DNA of 64,000 nucleotides from Rhodospirillaceae bacterium. GTDB lineage: Bacteria > Pseudomonadota > Alphaproteobacteria > Azospirillales > Azospirillaceae. Within the stretch, counting starts at the first letter, position 1. Each line of letters starts with the position of its first letter. Positions 52,162-61,426 of the stretch are shown here, piece by piece. The notes below the pieces were generated by a model. That model saw nothing but the letters and a program-made list of their open reading frames with translations. It did no database searches and was not told where the DNA came from. The translations under genes were made by a program, and so were the position numbers. Location of the stretch: NCBI GenBank assembly GCA_029267445.1, contig JAJUIU010000004.1, positions 26,103-90,102 of the forward strand, written 5' to 3'.

Positions 52162-54099
52162 TCAGCCCCGGTTCATCCGGTTCGTGACCAGTTCCGTCAC
52201 CACGCCGGGATCGGCCAGCGTGGAGGTGTCGCCCAGCGCCTCGTGCTCGTTGGCGGCGATCTTGCGCAGGATGCGGCGCATGATCTTGCCGGAGCGGGTC
52301 TTCGGCAGGCCGGGCGCCCACTGGATCAGGTCCGGCGTGGCGATCGGGCCGATCTCCTTGCGGACCCACTGCACCAGCTCCTTGCGCAGCTCCTCCGACG
52401 GCTCCTCGCCGGCGTTGAGCGTGACGTAGGCGTAGATGCCCTGGCCCTTGAGGTCGTGCGGATAGCCCACCACGGCGGCCTCGGCCACCTTGGCGTGGGC
52501 CACCAGCGCGCTCTCGATCTCGGCCGTGCCCAGCCGGTGGCCGGAGACGTTGATGACGTCGTCCACGCGGCCGGTGATCCAATAGTAGCCGTCCTTGTCC
52601 CGGCGGCAGCCGTCGCCGGTGAAGTACTTGCCCTTGAAGGTGCTGAAGTAGGTCTGCACGAACCGCTCATGGTCGCGGAAGACCGTGCGCATCTGCCCGG
52701 GCCAGCTGTCGGCGATGCAGAGGTTGCCCTCCGTCTCGCCCTCCAGATGGTTGCCCTCGTTGTCGACCACGACCGGCTTCACGCCGAAGAAGGGCAGCGT
52801 GGCGGAACCCGGCTTGGTCGCGATGGCGCCTGGGAGTGGGGTGATCAGGATGCCGCCCGTCTCGGTCTGCCACCACGTGTCCACGATGGGGCAGCGCCCG
52901 TCGCCGACGACGTTGTAGTACCAGAGCCAGGCTTCCGGATTGATCGGCTCGCCCACCGAGCCCAGCACGCGCAGCGTCTTGCGGCTGGTGCGCTTCACCG
53001 GCCCCTCCCCCTCGCGCATCAGGGCGCGGATGGCGGTGGGGGCGGTGTAGAAGATGTTGACCTTGTGCTTGTCGATGACCTGCCAGAAGCGGCTGACGTC
53101 CGGATAGTTCGGGATGCCCTCGAACATCAGGGTCGTGGCACCGTTCGCCAGCGGTCCGTAAACGATGTAGCTGTGGCCGGTGACCCAGCCCACGTCGGCC
53201 GTGCACCAGTAGATCTCGCCGTCATGGTAGTCGAAGACGTACTGGTGCGTCATGGCGGCGTAGACCAGATAGCCGCCCGTGGTGTGCAGCACGCCCTTGG
53301 GCTTCCCGGTCGAGCCCGAGGTGTAGAGGATGAACAGCGGATCCTCCGCGTTCATCTCCTCCGGCGGGCAGTCGGAGGAGACCTTGGCCATCTCCTCGTC
53401 GTACCAGTGGTCGCGCCCGTCGGTCCAGGCGACGGAGCCGCCGGTGCGGCGCACCACCAGAACCGACTTCACCGTGGGCGCCGACTTCAGCGCGGTGTCG
53501 ACATTGGCCTTCAGCGGCACCTTGCGCCCGCCGCGCAGCCCCTCGTCCGCCGTGATCAGGAAGGTGCTGTCGCAGTCGACGACACGGTCCTTCAGGCTGT
53601 CGGGGGAGAAGCCGCCGAAGACGATGGAGTGGATGGCGCCGATCCGGGCGCAGGCCAGCATGGCGTAGGCGGCCTCCGGGATCATCGGCAGGTAGATCGT
53701 GACCCGGTCGCCCTTCTTGACGCCGTGCCGCTTCATCACGTTCGCCAGCCGGCAGACATTCTGGTGCAGCTCGGCGTAGGAGATGTGCCGGTGCTCCTCC
53801 GGGCTGTCGCCCTCCCAGATGATGGCGGTCTGGTCGGCGCGGGTGGCGAGGTGCCTGTCCACGCAGTTGTAGGCGACGTTCGTGGTGCCGTCCTCGTACC
53901 ACCTGATGCTGACATCGCCCTCGTACGAGGTGTTCTTCACCTTGGTGAAGGGTTTGAACCAGTGGATGCGCTTGCCGTGCTCGGCCCAGAAGGCCTCCGG
54001 ATCGGCGATCGACTGGTCGTACATGCGCTGATACTTGGCCGCATCCACCCAGGCGTCGCGGGCGATCTGCTCGGGCACGGGAAAGAGATTGTTGCTCAT
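52162..54099 (-). CDS. acs: Acetyl-CoA synthetase
   Basis: Acs (645 residues) makes acetyl-CoA from acetate, ATP and CoA through an acetyl-AMP intermediate. It has the ATP-binding signature [11 protein letters not shown], the HIVFGGF-type region [14 protein letters not shown], the [20 protein letters not shown] motif and the C-terminal acetylation site lysine in [15 protein letters not shown]. The ATG at 54099 is preceded by a purine-rich region. Transcription comes from the 356-bp region upstream, which also holds an FNR-like site far from the start. Confidence 0.97.
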   Translation of the reverse strand: MSNNLFPVPEQIARDAWVDAAKYQRMYDQSIADPEAFWAEHGKRIHWFKPFTKVKNTSYEGDVSIRWYEDGTTNVAYNCVDRHLATRADQTAIIWEGDSPEEHRHISYAELHQNVCRLANVMKRHGVKKGDRVTIYLPMIPEAAYAMLACARIGAIHSIVFGGFSPDSLKDRVVDCDSTFLITADEGLRGGRKVPLKANVDTALKSAPTVKSVLVVRRTGGSVAWTDGRDHWYDEEMAKVSSDCPPEEMNAEDPLFILYTSGSTGKPKGVLHTTGGYLVYAAMTHQYVFDYHDGEIYWCTADVGWVTGHSYIVYGPLANGATTLMFEGIPNYPDVSRFWQVIDKHKVNIFYTAPTAIRALMREGEGPVKRTSRKTLRVLGSVGEPINPEAWLWYYNVVGDGRCPIVDTWWQTETGGILITPLPGAIATKPGSATLPFFGVKPVVVDNEGNHLEGETEGNLCIADSWPGQMRTVFRDHERFVQTYFSTFKGKYFTGDGCRRDKDGYYWITGRVDDVINVSGHRLGTAEIESALVAHAKVAEAAVVGYPHDLKGQGIYAYVTLNAGEEPSEELRKELVQWVRKEIGPIATPDLIQWAPGLPKTRSGKIMRRILRKIAANEHEALGDTSTLADPGVVTELVTNRMNRG

Positions 54100-54455
54100 G
54101 GACTGCGATTCCCCCGCTTCTCTCGGTTCACCCCGGTATCCGGGCGATAGACCGCACGGACCGTAAGCCGATGTTTTCAGCCGATTATCCACCCCCCTGC
54201 GCAATTCCACAAGTCGCAGCGGCCCCGCATCGCAACATCCGTACCCATCGCGCCGGGCTCCACCCCGAAATGACGGGCGGGAGTGCGGTTCCCGCACCTT
54301 AGGGGGCGCGCGGTCCGCCGCCTTGATCCACCTCAACCAGCGCCACGGGCGACCGCGCCCTGTCCGAAAGGATGCGGCGGGCGCCCGAACGTGGTAAACG
54401 TTCCATCCTGTCGGCCCTGCGCCGACCCGTTCGGATTGACAGCGCGGATCGGGCG
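54100..54455 (+). other. Intergenic region upstream of acs and the 78-residue gene
   Basis: These 356 bases contain no convincing gene. The clearest element is an FNR/FixK-like box at 54323-54336. A single TTATCCACC at 54185-54193 resembles a DnaA box but is isolated. A longer in-frame start for the next gene exists at 54372 and is considered less likely. Confidence 0.5.
54323..54336 (+). promoter_or_regulatory. FNR/FixK-type anaerobox
   Basis: TTGATCCACCTCAA differs from the TTGAT-N4-ATCAA consensus at one position. Its centre lies 41.5 bp before about 54371, so a class II FNR or FixK promoter would start transcription there and leave a leader of about 85 nt before the ATG at 54456. It is about 230 bp from the acs start and so less likely to control acs. 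Confidence 0.5.
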
Positions 54456-54692
54456 ATGACGGTGGATGGCGGCCAGGACGTGCCGAAGGGGTTCCCGCTG
54501 GAGGAGCAGGTCGACCGGATGTGCGCCCTCGCAAACCGGACCAGCCTGACCACCATCGACGCCGTGCTGAAGGCCCTTCCGCGCGGCCGGCTGGGCCAGC
54601 AGGAGGCGGCGCTGGAAGTGGCCGTCGCCGCCCGGCGGATGGTGACCGCGACCGCCGACTTCAAGGCGGCCGCCAGCCCGCCTCAGCCCTGA
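54456..54692 (+). CDS. Small helical protein of unknown function, 78 residues
   Basis: The product has no signal or membrane segment and is probably a helical protein; it contains [20 protein letters not shown] and [21 protein letters not shown] do not recognise the family. The ATG at 54456 is used; the frame stays open to 54372. Its end overlaps the Rieske gene on the opposite strand by 10 bp. An FNR-like box 120 bp upstream suggests oxygen control (inference). Confidence 0.5.
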   Translation: MTVDGGQDVPKGFPLEEQVDRMCALANRTSLTTIDAVLKALPRGRLGQQEAALEVAVAARRMVTATADFKAAASPPQP

Positions 54693-55024
54693 TCCAGAAC
54701 GACATCGCTGCATGGCGTGAGGCGCACCGGCAGCGGTGTCAGGCTTTTCCCCTTGCAGGGCCCAAGCACGCAGTAGCCGTCCTCGACCCGGAACTGGGCG
54801 CCATGGGTGCCGCACAGCAGGTGCGTGCCGTCCAGGGTCATGAACCGGTCCTCGGTCCAGTCCAGCGGCACACCCACATGTGGGCACGCGTTGCGGTAGC
54901 CATGGACACGCCCGCCCCGGCGGACCACGAACAGGCGCAGCTCCGCCCCGCCGCGATCGAGCACGAAGCCCCTCGCCTGCCCGTCGGGAATGTCGTCGAG
55001 CCGGCAGAGGATGGTCGCCGCCAC
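54683..55024 (-). CDS. Rieske [2Fe-2S] domain protein
   Basis: The 113-residue protein is a single Rieske domain. The cluster ligands are in CPHVGVPL (Cys, His) and CGTHGAQF (Cys, His). It starts with GTG only 1 bp after the EVE gene's stop, so the two are an operon. Small Rieske proteins serve as ferredoxin-like electron carriers for oxygenases; the partner is unknown. The overall length fits a soluble, cytoplasmic carrier. Its 3' end overlaps the small opposite-strand gene. Confidence 0.92.
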   Translation of the reverse strand: MAATILCRLDDIPDGQARGFVLDRGGAELRLFVVRRGGRVHGYRNACPHVGVPLDWTEDRFMTLDGTHLLCGTHGAQFRVEDGYCVLGPCKGKSLTPLPVRLTPCSDVVLDQG

Positions 55025-55025
55025 C

Positions 55026-55439
55026 CTAGGCCTTGATGCCCGCGAGGTCGCAGGCCCGCGCCCACTGCTCCGGCGACACAGGGCACACGGACAGGCGCGA
55101 CTGGCGGATCAGCTGCATCTCCGACAGCATGGGATCGGCCTTCATCTGGGCCAGCGTGACGGGCGTCTTCACCGGTGTCACCGGCTTCACGTCCACCATC
55201 CCGAACCGGCCCGACTCGTCGCTGGGGTCGGGGTAGTATTCCTTCACGATCTCGGCCACCCCGACGATCGCGAGCCCCTCGTTGGAATGGTAGAAGAAGG
55301 CGCGGTCGCCGACGCGCATGGCCTTCAGATTGTTGGACGCCTGGTGGTTCCGCACGCCGTCCCAGTGGGTGCGGCCGTCCTTCACGAACTGGTCCCAGGA
55401 ATATTTGAAGGGCTCGGACTTCACCAGCCAGTACGCCAT
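55026..55439 (-). CDS. EVE domain protein
   Basis: The 137-residue EVE domain protein begins MAYWLVKSEPFKYSWDQFV and contains WDGVRNHQASNNLKAM, FFYHSNEG and GMVDVKPV. EVE domains form a PUA-like fold, related to YTH and ASCH, and bind modified nucleotides in RNA or DNA. The gene lies downstream of yciI (32-bp gap) and directly upstream of the Rieske gene, the common gpsA-yciI-EVE order of alphaproteobacteria. It is expected to be cytoplasmic. Confidence 0.94.
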   Translation of the reverse strand: MAYWLVKSEPFKYSWDQFVKDGRTHWDGVRNHQASNNLKAMRVGDRAFFYHSNEGLAIVGVAEIVKEYYPDPSDESGRFGMVDVKPVTPVKTPVTLAQMKADPMLSEMQLIRQSRLSVCPVSPEQWARACDLAGIKA

Positions 55440-55471
55440 GCGCCGCCTCTGTCTTGTCGATCCGGTTCGGT

Positions 55472-55753
55472 TCAGCTTTTCGGGAAGACCTTGACCCAGG
55501 GGCGGATGGTGACGCTGGCGAACAGGCCCGCCTTGGCATACGGGTCCTCGGCCGCGAAACGCTCCGCCTCCTCCCGCGTGGCGAAATCCATCACCAGCAG
55601 ACTGCCGACCGGCTTGCCGTCGTCTCCAAGGAACGGCCCGGCCAGCAGCACCCTGCCCGCCTGCGCCTCCACGTACGCGAGGTGGGCCGGCCGGTTGGCG
55701 AGGCGCAGGTCGAGGCTGCCCGGCTTGTCCAGGCACTCCAGCACGAAGGGCAT
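55472..55753 (-). CDS. YciI-like protein
   Basis: The 93-residue protein is a YciI-like ferredoxin-fold domain: KPGSLDLRLANRPAHLAYVE, then LLAGPFLGDDGKPVGSLLV with its central aspartate, and DPYAKAGLFASVTIRPW. The His and Asp residues conserved in the family suggest a catalytic role, but substrates are mostly unknown. It is the first gene of the yciI-EVE-Rieske unit. In relatives it follows gpsA; here the BON-domain gene on the other strand separates them. Confidence 0.93.
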   Translation of the reverse strand: MPFVLECLDKPGSLDLRLANRPAHLAYVEAQAGRVLLAGPFLGDDGKPVGSLLVMDFATREEAERFAAEDPYAKAGLFASVTIRPWVKVFPKS

Positions 55754-55835
55754 GAGGGGTCTCCCGTCGGTTGCCGGCGGACACTATCGCGCCTGCCCCT
55801 CCGGATAAAGAGGGGCCGCGCCGGCGCCCTCCTTC

Positions 55836-55861
55836 GGAACGGCAAGGCGCCGTCCCCTGTT
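55836..55861 (+). promoter_or_regulatory. EcfG-type general stress promoter candidate for the BON gene
   Basis: GGAAC at 55836-55840 and TGTT at 55858-55861 are separated by 17 bp, one mismatch from the GGAAC-N16/17-CGTT pattern of alphaproteobacterial EcfG. Transcription would begin near 55868, about 41 nt before the ATG, with a GGGAGG ribosome binding site at 55895-55900. Confidence 0.55.
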
Positions 55862-55908
55862 GAATCGCCCTGCCAAACCAATCCCAGACCCTTCGGGAGG
55901 ACCCCACC

Positions 55909-56976
55909 ATGTCCAACTACGAGGATCGTCGCCGCGACACCAGCCGCGAGGAGCGCATGGGCGACCGCGAGGCCGCCGACATCCGCGACCGGCGGCACGA
56001 GCAGGTTCGTCAGGCCGACATGTCGCAGACCCCGCGCAACATCCAGGAGTACGAGGACCGCGTGCGCGCCGGCTATCCCCGCGTGTCCGGTGACGACCGC
56101 GCCTTCGGCGGCGGGCGGGAAACCGGTCACGGCTACAGCGGCAGCTATGGCGCCACCAGCGGCACCAGTGGCGCCGGTTTCGGCGACCGGGATTACAGCC
56201 GCACCGACTACGCCAGCGGCATGCGCGACGACATGCGCCATTATGGCGACCGGGACACTGAGTACTCGGAGCGTCCGCGCGGCCCCAGCGCCTATCAGGC
56301 CGACCGGTTCAGCGACCGGGGCTTGGGCTACCGCAGCTTCAGCGGATCGCTGGGCGGCGGCATGGGCCAGCAGTACGGTTACGGCCAGGGCAGCCGGGGT
56401 TACGAGGATCACAACAACCCGCGGTCATACCGGTCCGGCCGCCCGGCGCAGGGCGATGACGACCGTGGCTTCTTCAGCCGTGCGGGCGACGAGATCGCGA
56501 CCTGGTTCGGCAGCGACGAGGCCGAACGGCGCCGGGAACGGGATGCCCGCCAAGGCGACGAGGGCGCCCGCCACCACATCGGCCGCGGACCGCGGAACTA
56601 CAAGCGATCCGACAGCCGCATCGAGGAGGACATCAACGACCGGCTGACCCGTGATCCCTATGTGGACGCGAGCGACATCGAGGTGTCGGTGAAGGACGGG
56701 GAGGTCACCCTGACCGGCCATGTCGACCACCGCTCCGACAAGCGCCGGGCCGAGGACCTGGCCGACGACATCTCCGGCGTCAGGCACGTGCAGAACAATC
56801 TGCGCGTCCGGGGGCGCGAGGGATTCGGAACCAGTGCCGGCGGCAGCCGGGCGGGCGAGGACTACCGCACCAACCGGACCGGGGAGACCCCGTCGACCAG
56901 CATCGGCACGACCGGCTCCTCCAGCGCGACCACGACGACGGCCGGCGGCAGCTTCGGCAACAGCCGGAACGAGTGA
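55909..56976 (+). CDS. BON domain stress-type protein
   Basis: The 355-residue protein has a charged N-terminal region rich in Arg, Asp, Glu, Tyr and Gly (about 1-185). The conserved EIATWFGSDEAERRR segment and the GRGPRNYKRSD linker follow, then one BON domain (about 225-300) with INDRLTRDPYVDASDIEVSV and a VTLTGHVDH strand. A Ser/Thr/Gly tail ends it. No signal peptide is seen, unlike OsmY. Proteins with this arrangement are common in alphaproteobacteria and are linked with stress. An EcfG-like promoter and a strong GGGAGG ribosome binding site precede it. Confidence 0.9.
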   Translation: MSNYEDRRRDTSREERMGDREAADIRDRRHEQVRQADMSQTPRNIQEYEDRVRAGYPRVSGDDRAFGGGRETGHGYSGSYGATSGTSGAGFGDRDYSRTDYASGMRDDMRHYGDRDTEYSERPRGPSAYQADRFSDRGLGYRSFSGSLGGGMGQQYGYGQGSRGYEDHNNPRSYRSGRPAQGDDDRGFFSRAGDEIATWFGSDEAERRRERDARQGDEGARHHIGRGPRNYKRSDSRIEEDINDRLTRDPYVDASDIEVSVKDGEVTLTGHVDHRSDKRRAEDLADDISGVRHVQNNLRVRGREGFGTSAGGSRAGEDYRTNRTGETPSTSIGTTGSSSATTTTAGGSFGNSRNE

Positions 56977-57003
56977 GCGCAGGGATGGCGGGAGGGGGCG
57001 GAG

Positions 57004-57996
57004 CTACGCCCCCTCCACCTTGAACGGGCGCGCCAGCAGCGCGTCGATCACCGTCTCCAGCGCGGCACCCTTGTTGAGGATGGCGTCCACGGCGGCGCAG
57101 ATCGGCATCTCCACCCCCAGTCGGGCCGCGAGGTCCACCACCGCCTTGGCCGTGTAGACGCCCTCGGCCACGGACCGGCGCTCGGCCAGGATGTCGGCCA
57201 GCGGCCGGCCCTGACCGAGCTGGGCGCCCAGGCTCATGTTGCGGGACTGCAGCGACGAGCAGGTGAGCGTCAGGTCGCCAAGGCCGCTGAGGCCCATCAG
57301 CGTCTCCGCCCGGCCACCGAGCCGCAGCCCCAGCCGCGCGATCTCCGCCAGGCCCCGCGTGATCAGGGCGGCGCGCGCGTTGTCGCCGAGCTTCCGGCCC
57401 TCCACCACGCCGCAGGCGATGGCGAGCACGTTCTTCACCGCCCCGCCCACCTGGGCGCCGATCAGGTCGTCCGACAGGTAGGGCCGGAAAGTGCGGCCGC
57501 CGATGGCGTCGACCACGGCGCGCCCAAGCCCGGCATCGGCGCAGGCGAGCGTCACCGCTGTCGGCAGACCCTTCGCCACTTCCGCCGCGAAGGTGGGGCC
57601 GGAAAGCACGGCGAGGGTGGCGCCGGGCAGCTCCGCCGCCGCCGCCTCCGTCATCAGGCAGCCGGTGTCGAGTTCGATCCCCTTGGCGCAGATCACGACC
57701 GGCGCGCCGGGCCGCAGATGCGGCTTCAGCGTGCGGCAGGCGGCGCGCACATGCTGCGCCGGCGTGACCAGCAGCACGGCGTCCGCCCGGGCGGCCTCCC
57801 CGATCTCGCCCGTCGCGACGATCGCCGGGTCCAGCGGATGGCCGGGCAGGAACACGCTGTTCTCGCGACGCTGCTTGACGGCGGCCACCACCTCCGGCTC
57901 CCGCGCCTGCAGCAGGACCCGCCGCCCGGCCCGCGCCGCAGCCATGGCCAGTGCCGTCCCCCAGGCCCCCGCCCCGATGACGCCGATCGTCTCCAT
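57004..57996 (-). CDS. gpsA: NAD(P)+-dependent glycerol-3-phosphate dehydrogenase
   Basis: GpsA (330 residues) makes sn-glycerol-3-phosphate for phospholipids. The N-terminal Rossmann motif is [12 protein letters not shown], followed by [10 protein letters not shown], the VVICAKGIE and [13 protein letters not shown] motifs, the catalytic lysine region [12 protein letters not shown] and the [12 protein letters not shown] signature. ATG at 57996 is used; ATG at 58035 would add 13 residues and overlap ccdB by 8 bp. In relatives it lies next to tsaD, but here two toxin-antitoxin pairs and a hydrolase separate them. Confidence 0.96.
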   Translation of the reverse strand: METIGVIGAGAWGTALAMAAARAGRRVLLQAREPEVVAAVKQRRENSVFLPGHPLDPAIVATGEIGEAARADAVLLVTPAQHVRAACRTLKPHLRPGAPVVICAKGIELDTGCLMTEAAAAELPGATLAVLSGPTFAAEVAKGLPTAVTLACADAGLGRAVVDAIGGRTFRPYLSDDLIGAQVGGAVKNVLAIACGVVEGRKLGDNARAALITRGLAEIARLGLRLGGRAETLMGLSGLGDLTLTCSSLQSRNMSLGAQLGQGRPLADILAERRSVAEGVYTAKAVVDLAARLGVEMPICAAVDAILNKGAALETVIDALLARPFKVEGA

Positions 57997-58027
57997 GCCC
58001 CCGTTCCCCGCCCTTCCCGTTGTTCCC

Positions 58028-58348
58028 TCAGCCATACCCCTGGTTCAGCAACCAGTCGATGGCGCCGATGATGGTTTCCGCATCGTGCCGCAGGTTGGCG
58101 ACCACAGGCCCCAACGCCTCGACGGGAATGTTGGTGATGTCCTGCGTGGACAGCAGTACCTGCCGACCCTCGACCATCAGAACCGGGTTCAGCATCGGGT
58201 CCGGCTCCCCGCCGGCGGGGGGCGGCGGCACGAGGGGAATCACCACGCGCCGCTTCAGCCGACGCAGCATGCCGCACTGCACCGACAGCAGGTAGGGATA
58301 GCGCGCCCGCGAAGCACCCTGGTTCAGGTGGACGTCGAACTGCGCCAT
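58028..58348 (-). CDS. ccdB: CcdB family toxin
   Basis: The 106-residue protein is a CcdB-like gyrase toxin. It shows AQFDVHLN at the start, [22 protein letters not shown] and the [15 protein letters not shown] segment, then a C-terminal helix. E. coli CcdB needs its last residues Trp-Gly-Ile to trap gyrase; here the ending is LLNQGYG, so potency cannot be assumed. The start overlaps the ccdA stop by one base (TGATG), the normal pairing. It sits between gpsA and the parDE pair. Confidence 0.9.
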   Translation of the reverse strand: MAQFDVHLNQGASRARYPYLLSVQCGMLRRLKRRVVIPLVPPPPAGGEPDPMLNPVLMVEGRQVLLSTQDITNIPVEALGPVVANLRHDAETIIGAIDWLLNQGYG

Positions 58349-58569
58349 CAGAGGACAGAGTACTCGTCGGCCGGAGTCGGGCCCTGTTCGTGGTAGGCGT
58401 TCCAGATGTCCGCCGTCCGGTCCATGCGGGCCTGGACGTCAGCGCGGTCCAGCCGCGCGATCTCCTTCCGGATGGCCTGCTCCGCCAGCTCGGAAAGGTT
58501 CAGGCCGCGATCCCGCGCCTTCGCCACCACGTCGGCCGACAGCGACAGGTTCACCGCCCGCTTCATCAT
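58348..58569 (-). CDS. ccdA: CcdA family antitoxin
   Basis: The 73-residue antitoxin has a ribbon-helix-helix N-terminus (MMKRAVNLSLSADVVAKARD) and a C-terminal toxin-binding tail with IWNAYHEQGPTPADEYSVL, typical of CcdA. ATG at 58569 has a GGGAG ribosome binding site 8 nt upstream. It is followed at once by ccdB. The complex should repress its own promoter. Confidence 0.9.
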   Translation of the reverse strand: MMKRAVNLSLSADVVAKARDRGLNLSELAEQAIRKEIARLDRADVQARMDRTADIWNAYHEQGPTPADEYSVL

Positions 58570-58649
58570 GCGCATATCTCCCGGCAAACCATGCGCATCG
58601 TGCGCCTTGGGCGGGGCCGCCGTCAACTCTCGTTGGCCGTCTATCGTTG

Positions 58650-58967
58650 TCAGGGGGTCCGTAGCGGACCCTCCGGCATTGCGGCGCCATGCAGGACGCG
58701 GATCAGGACGATCCGGTCAAGGCGGTCCTGGCGGTAGAAGAGGATGAACTTCGGAAAGCCGGGGACGGGCCATGCCCGCACGCCGACCAGCGCCGGAGAT
58801 CGCCAGAGCCTCGGCGATCCGATCGCGGGATGCCTCGCGATGAGGTCCAGGGCCGTCCCGACACCGTCTAGGAACCTGTCCGCAGCGCGGGGATCGGCCT
58901 CGTACAGATACTCGTAGATCCTGAGCAGATCCGCCCGTGCACGCCGCGACTGCGCGACGATGGCCAT
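58650..58967 (-). CDS. parE: ParE/RelE superfamily toxin
   Basis: The 105-residue toxin shows the ParE start QSRRARADLLRIYEYLYE, a central helix DRFLDGVGTALDLIARHPAIG and the PRLWRSPALVGVRAWPVPGFPKFILFYR strand. ParE toxins target DNA gyrase. The gene begins inside the antitoxin stop (TGATG), which couples the two. It lies upstream of ccdA on the same strand with an 80-bp gap. Confidence 0.9.
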   Translation of the reverse strand: MAIVAQSRRARADLLRIYEYLYEADPRAADRFLDGVGTALDLIARHPAIGSPRLWRSPALVGVRAWPVPGFPKFILFYRQDRLDRIVLIRVLHGAAMPEGPLRTP

Positions 58968-59230
58968 CAGCGGTCGGGGCTGTCCGTCGACCGGCGTGCC
59001 AGCACCCGCGACCGCGCCTCGCGGCGGATCGCGTCCAGATCGACCGGCACGGGTTCATCCTGTTCGAGGCCGGCGATCAGCTCCGCCTCGAGGGCGGGCG
59101 ATGGCTCGTCACCCAGGACGGCGTCACGGGCGACAAGATGGGCGAGATAATCCTCCACCGACGCGAAGCCCCGATCGCTCGCCATCTTGGCGGCCTTGGC
59201 TTGCGTGTCCCGCGGCAGCACGATGCCCAT
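58967..59230 (-). CDS. parD: ParD-type antitoxin
   Basis: The 87-residue protein is the partner antitoxin of the ParE-type toxin. Its N-terminal part (IVLPRDTQAKAAKMASDRGF and SVEDYLAHLVARD) is a ribbon-helix-helix-like DNA-binding region; the rest is a charged tail for toxin binding. The ATG at 59230 is selected because a GGAG ribosome binding site precedes it. Other in-frame ATG codons at 59239, 59245 and 59284 are possible. It is on the minus strand upstream of parE. Confidence 0.8.
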   Translation of the reverse strand: MGIVLPRDTQAKAAKMASDRGFASVEDYLAHLVARDAVLGDEPSPALEAELIAGLEQDEPVPVDLDAIRREARSRVLARRSTDSPDR

Positions 59231-59297
59231 GACGCCCATCTCCATGTCCGACGCCAGTATGACGGCATGGGGGCGCTTCGCCAAGGCCCGCCACCTC

Positions 59298-60221
59298 TCA
59301 GCCGCCGGTCTCCGCCAGGAACGCGCGCAGGTCCTTCAGGCTCCGCTCCGGCACCTCCTCCATCGGCATGTGGCCGACATCGGCGTAGGAGACCTGGCGC
59401 ACGTCGGGGATCAGCTTGGCGAAGGCGGGGGCGCCGGAATAGGGGATGACGATGTCCCGCTCCCCCCACATCAGCAGGGTCGGCACCCGGATGCGGGGCA
59501 GCAGCGGGTGCGGGTCCTCCACGATGAACTGGCCCATGCGGCTGACCAGGGCCGCCCGCACCCCCGGAACCCGCAGCATGTCCCAGTAGCGGTCCACCGT
59601 CGCCTCGGTCAGGCGGGACGGCTCCCCGTAGTAGCTGCGCAGGCTCTGGGCGATCAGCACGCGCGGCAGCAGATGCTCGATGATGGACAGCCAGCCGGGG
59701 ATCTTCAGCGGCTCCCCGTACTCCTGCCCCGGCGACAGGAAGCCCGAGGGTGCGATCAGCACCAGCCGCTCGACACGGTCCGGCGTCTCCACCGCCATGC
59801 GCCACGCCACCTCCCCACCCAGCGAATTGCCGACGACGGTCGCCCGCACCACGCCCAGCGCATCCATCAGCCGGGTGACGAGGCCGACCGTCGGCACCAC
59901 GCGGTAGTTCCCGTCCGGCATCGGGTCGCTGAAGCCATGGCCGGGGAGGTCGAATCGAATGACCCGGTGATCCCTGGACAAGTCTTCGGCCCAGGGCTCC
60001 CAGGTGTGCAGGGTGGCGCCGAACCCGTGGATCAGCACGATGGCGGGCGCGTCGCGCGGGCCGTCGTCGCGCACATGCAAGCGCATCCCGTCGACGGTGA
60101 CGTAATCCTGCGGCCCGCGCAGATACTTGGCCTCCAGCTCCGCCCGCGGCCGGTCCGGAGTCCAGGCCCAGACGGCGAGGCCCGCCACCAGCACCAGCAG
60201 CCCGAGCCCGATCCACAGCAT
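59298..60221 (-). CDS. Membrane-anchored alpha/beta hydrolase
   Basis: The 307-residue protein has one N-terminal membrane anchor (about 2-20) followed by an alpha/beta hydrolase domain. It contains the oxyanion HGFGATLHTW region, the GNSLGG nucleophile elbow (GxSxG), WGERDIVIP with the acid, and VGHMPMEE with the His. Similar proteins are lipases, esterases or haloperoxidase-like enzymes; the substrate is unknown. It lies 35 bp after tsaD on the same strand, in the place where gpsA lies in relatives. An in-frame GTG just upstream of the ATG is possible. Confidence 0.9.
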   Translation of the reverse strand: MLWIGLGLLVLVAGLAVWAWTPDRPRAELEAKYLRGPQDYVTVDGMRLHVRDDGPRDAPAIVLIHGFGATLHTWEPWAEDLSRDHRVIRFDLPGHGFSDPMPDGNYRVVPTVGLVTRLMDALGVVRATVVGNSLGGEVAWRMAVETPDRVERLVLIAPSGFLSPGQEYGEPLKIPGWLSIIEHLLPRVLIAQSLRSYYGEPSRLTEATVDRYWDMLRVPGVRAALVSRMGQFIVEDPHPLLPRIRVPTLLMWGERDIVIPYSGAPAFAKLIPDVRQVSYADVGHMPMEEVPERSLKDLRAFLAETGG

Positions 60222-60256
60222 CACCCGCACCGCCTCCTCCCCCGCCGCATCCGATC

Positions 60257-61345
60257 CTAAGCCTTGACGCCCGCGAAGGGGACGGCGGCCGCGTGCGGGT
60301 CCAGCGGCCAGCGCGGCCGGGGGGCGAAGTCCAGATCGTCCACGAGGCCGAGGCGCAGCCGCTCCAGCCCGGCCCAGGCGATCATGGCCGCGTTGTCGGT
60401 GCACAGCGCCAGCGGCGGCGCCACGAACCTGAAGCCCCGCCGGTCGCACAGGTCGGACAGGCGGGCGCGCAGCACCTTGTTCGCCGCCACGCCGCCCGCG
60501 ACCACCAGGGTCGCCCCGTCCGGATGCGCATCCCGGAACAGGGTCATGGCGCGGGCTACGCGGTCGACCAGGCTGTCCCCCACCGCGCGGTGGAAGCTCA
60601 GCGCGATGTCCGCCACATCCTGCGGGCCGGGGCTGCCGCCCAGTGTCTCCACATGGCGGCGCACCGCCGTCTTCAGGCCGGAGAAGCTGAAGTCGCAGCC
60701 GGGGCGGCCCTTCATCGGGGCGGGCAGCTCGAACCGGTCGTTGTTCGTGCCCTGGGCCGCCGCCTTCTCCATCAGCGGCCCGCCGGGATAGCCCAGGCCC
60801 AGCAGCTTGGCCGCCTTGTCGAACGCCTCCCCCACCGCGTCGTCGATGGTGGTGCCCAGGCGCCGGTAGCGCCCCACCCCCTCCACCGCCAGGAGCTGGC
60901 AGTGCCCGCCGGAGACGAGCAGCAGCAGGTAGGGGAATGCAACGCCGTCGGTCAGCCGCGCCGTCAGCGCGTGCCCCTCCAGATGGTTGACGGCCAGGAA
61001 GGGCTTGCCGGTGACGGCTGCCATGGCCTTGGCCGTCATCACGCCGACCATCACGCCGCCGATCAGGCCCGGCCCGGCCGTGGCGGCGATCCCGGACAGG
61101 TCGCGCAGCACCACCCCCGCCTCCGCCAGGGCCCGGCGGACAAGGCCGTCCAGATGCTTCAGATGCGCCCGCGCCGCGATCTCCGGCACCACCCCGCCAT
61201 AGGGCGCGTGGTCGTCGAGCTGGCTCAGCACCACGTTGGACAGCACCCGGCCGGAGTCGGCGCCCGGATCGGCCGAAACCACCGCCGCGGCGGTCTCGTC
61301 GCAGCTCGTCTCGATGCCCAGGATGACGTCGGGGGAAGTATTCAT
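60257..61345 (-). CDS. tsaD: tRNA N6-adenosine threonylcarbamoyltransferase
   Basis: TsaD (362 residues) installs the threonylcarbamoyl group of t6A37 in tRNAs reading ANN codons, together with TsaB, TsaE and TsaC. It starts [17 protein letters not shown], contains the metal motif [10 protein letters not shown] (HxxxH), [13 protein letters not shown] and the C-terminal [16 protein letters not shown] and [16 protein letters not shown] motifs. ATG at 61345 is followed by a normal N-terminus. It is divergent from hemC (81-bp gap), as in other alphaproteobacteria. Confidence 0.97.
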   Translation of the reverse strand: MNTSPDVILGIETSCDETAAAVVSADPGADSGRVLSNVVLSQLDDHAPYGGVVPEIAARAHLKHLDGLVRRALAEAGVVLRDLSGIAATAGPGLIGGVMVGVMTAKAMAAVTGKPFLAVNHLEGHALTARLTDGVAFPYLLLLVSGGHCQLLAVEGVGRYRRLGTTIDDAVGEAFDKAAKLLGLGYPGGPLMEKAAAQGTNNDRFELPAPMKGRPGCDFSFSGLKTAVRRHVETLGGSPGPQDVADIALSFHRAVGDSLVDRVARAMTLFRDAHPDGATLVVAGGVAANKVLRARLSDLCDRRGFRFVAPPLALCTDNAAMIAWAGLERLRLGLVDDLDFAPRPRWPLDPHAAAVPFAGVKA

Positions 61346-61426
61346 CGTGGCGGAACCTAGGGTCGTGGCCGGCGCGAAACAAGGGACCACTTCCCCGGAC
61401 GGCCATTCCCGGCTAATAGGGCTGTC

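Noticed and set aside
54185..54193. TTATCCACC, one mismatch from a DnaA box
   Set aside because: It is isolated, with no cluster of boxes, no AT-rich unwinding element and no dnaA gene, so an origin is not supported.
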